A stretch of DNA of 14,666 bases from CBDVAK01 sp965371945. Lineage in GTDB: Bacteria > Pseudomonadota > Gammaproteobacteria > Competibacterales > JAHEDQ01. Positions within the stretch are counted from its first letter, which is position 1; every line of letters begins with the position of its first letter. This document shows positions 14,599 through 14,666 of this stretch, piece by piece. The notes beneath the pieces were generated by a model. It was not told the DNA's origin. It searched no databases and saw only the letters and a program-made list of their open reading frames with translations. The position numbers and the translations under genes were made by a program. The DNA is taken from assembly GCA_965371945.1 (NCBI GenBank), contig CBDVAK010000059.1:1-14666 (forward strand). Reading direction: 5' to 3'.

Positions 14599-14666
14599 AT
14601 CCTTGCGCTTCGCTATCCCTGCTTCGCTTAGGCACCGGTCCTGGGCATCCTGCCCAAGCCGTTCAC
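14599..14666. other. Unassigned sequence replacing the right half of element copy 3
   Basis: This 68-base tail contains TGGGCA-TCC-TGCCCA (14642-14656), a short perfect hairpin, but no coding signal. It does not resemble the right halves of copies 1 or 2. It may be a second intergenic repeat inserted in, or recombined with, the element; the window ends before this can be settled. Confidence 0.35.

Overview
The window reads as ordinary chromosome of a Gammaproteobacterium with roughly 60% G+C. I infer this from the gene set: RNase D, a NorM-like MATE exporter, a class III CoA-transferase, a TraB-family protein and a GlgP-type phosphorylase, all close in style to gammaproteobacterial homologues. 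I cannot name the genus. There is no rRNA, tRNA, CRISPR array, prophage, or complete insertion sequence with its own transposase.

Layout. At the left end, a class-I glutamine amidotransferase (33-779, +) converges on, and overlaps, a leftward block. Read in its own direction, that block runs: class III CoA-transferase (6016-4802), 63-residue two-helix membrane protein (4626-4435), exported alpha/beta hydrolase (4342-3494), two-CBS-domain protein (3382-2789), PuuD-like class-I amidotransferase (2636-1923) and ribonuclease D (1936-743). The last two overlap and look co-transcribed. An AT-rich intergenic island (about 6210-6310) precedes a small rightward ORF of unknown function (6345-6512) and a glutaredoxin/GST-N-like CPYC protein (6610-6954). 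A TraB-family membrane protein (8438-7206, -) is divergent from a rightward run: ABC ATPase and ABC-2 permease (8564-10470, joined by an ATGA overlap), glycogen phosphorylase (10523-13072) and a MATE exporter (13105-14484).

No single pathway links the genes. The clear functional pairs are the two-gene ABC exporter and the amidotransferase/RNase D overlap. The phosphorylase stands alone without other glycogen genes in view.

The most unusual content is a family of short, transposase-less palindromic elements in three copies (4646-4802, 6955-7139, and from 14485 toward the window end). They share 27-bp imperfect terminal inverted repeats that begin GGCGATT. The two complete copies are flanked by TAA direct repeats, consistent with a 3-bp target duplication. 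Every copy abuts the stop codon of a neighbouring gene and leaves that stop intact. Their central hairpin keeps its fold although its sequence differs between copies. I regard this as a MITE-like element with a taste for stop codons, and it is the best candidate here for something not yet described. Secondary points of interest are an orphan plus-strand terminator between two minus-strand genes (2749-2780) and a near-perfect 24-bp palindrome in front of the small unknown ORF.
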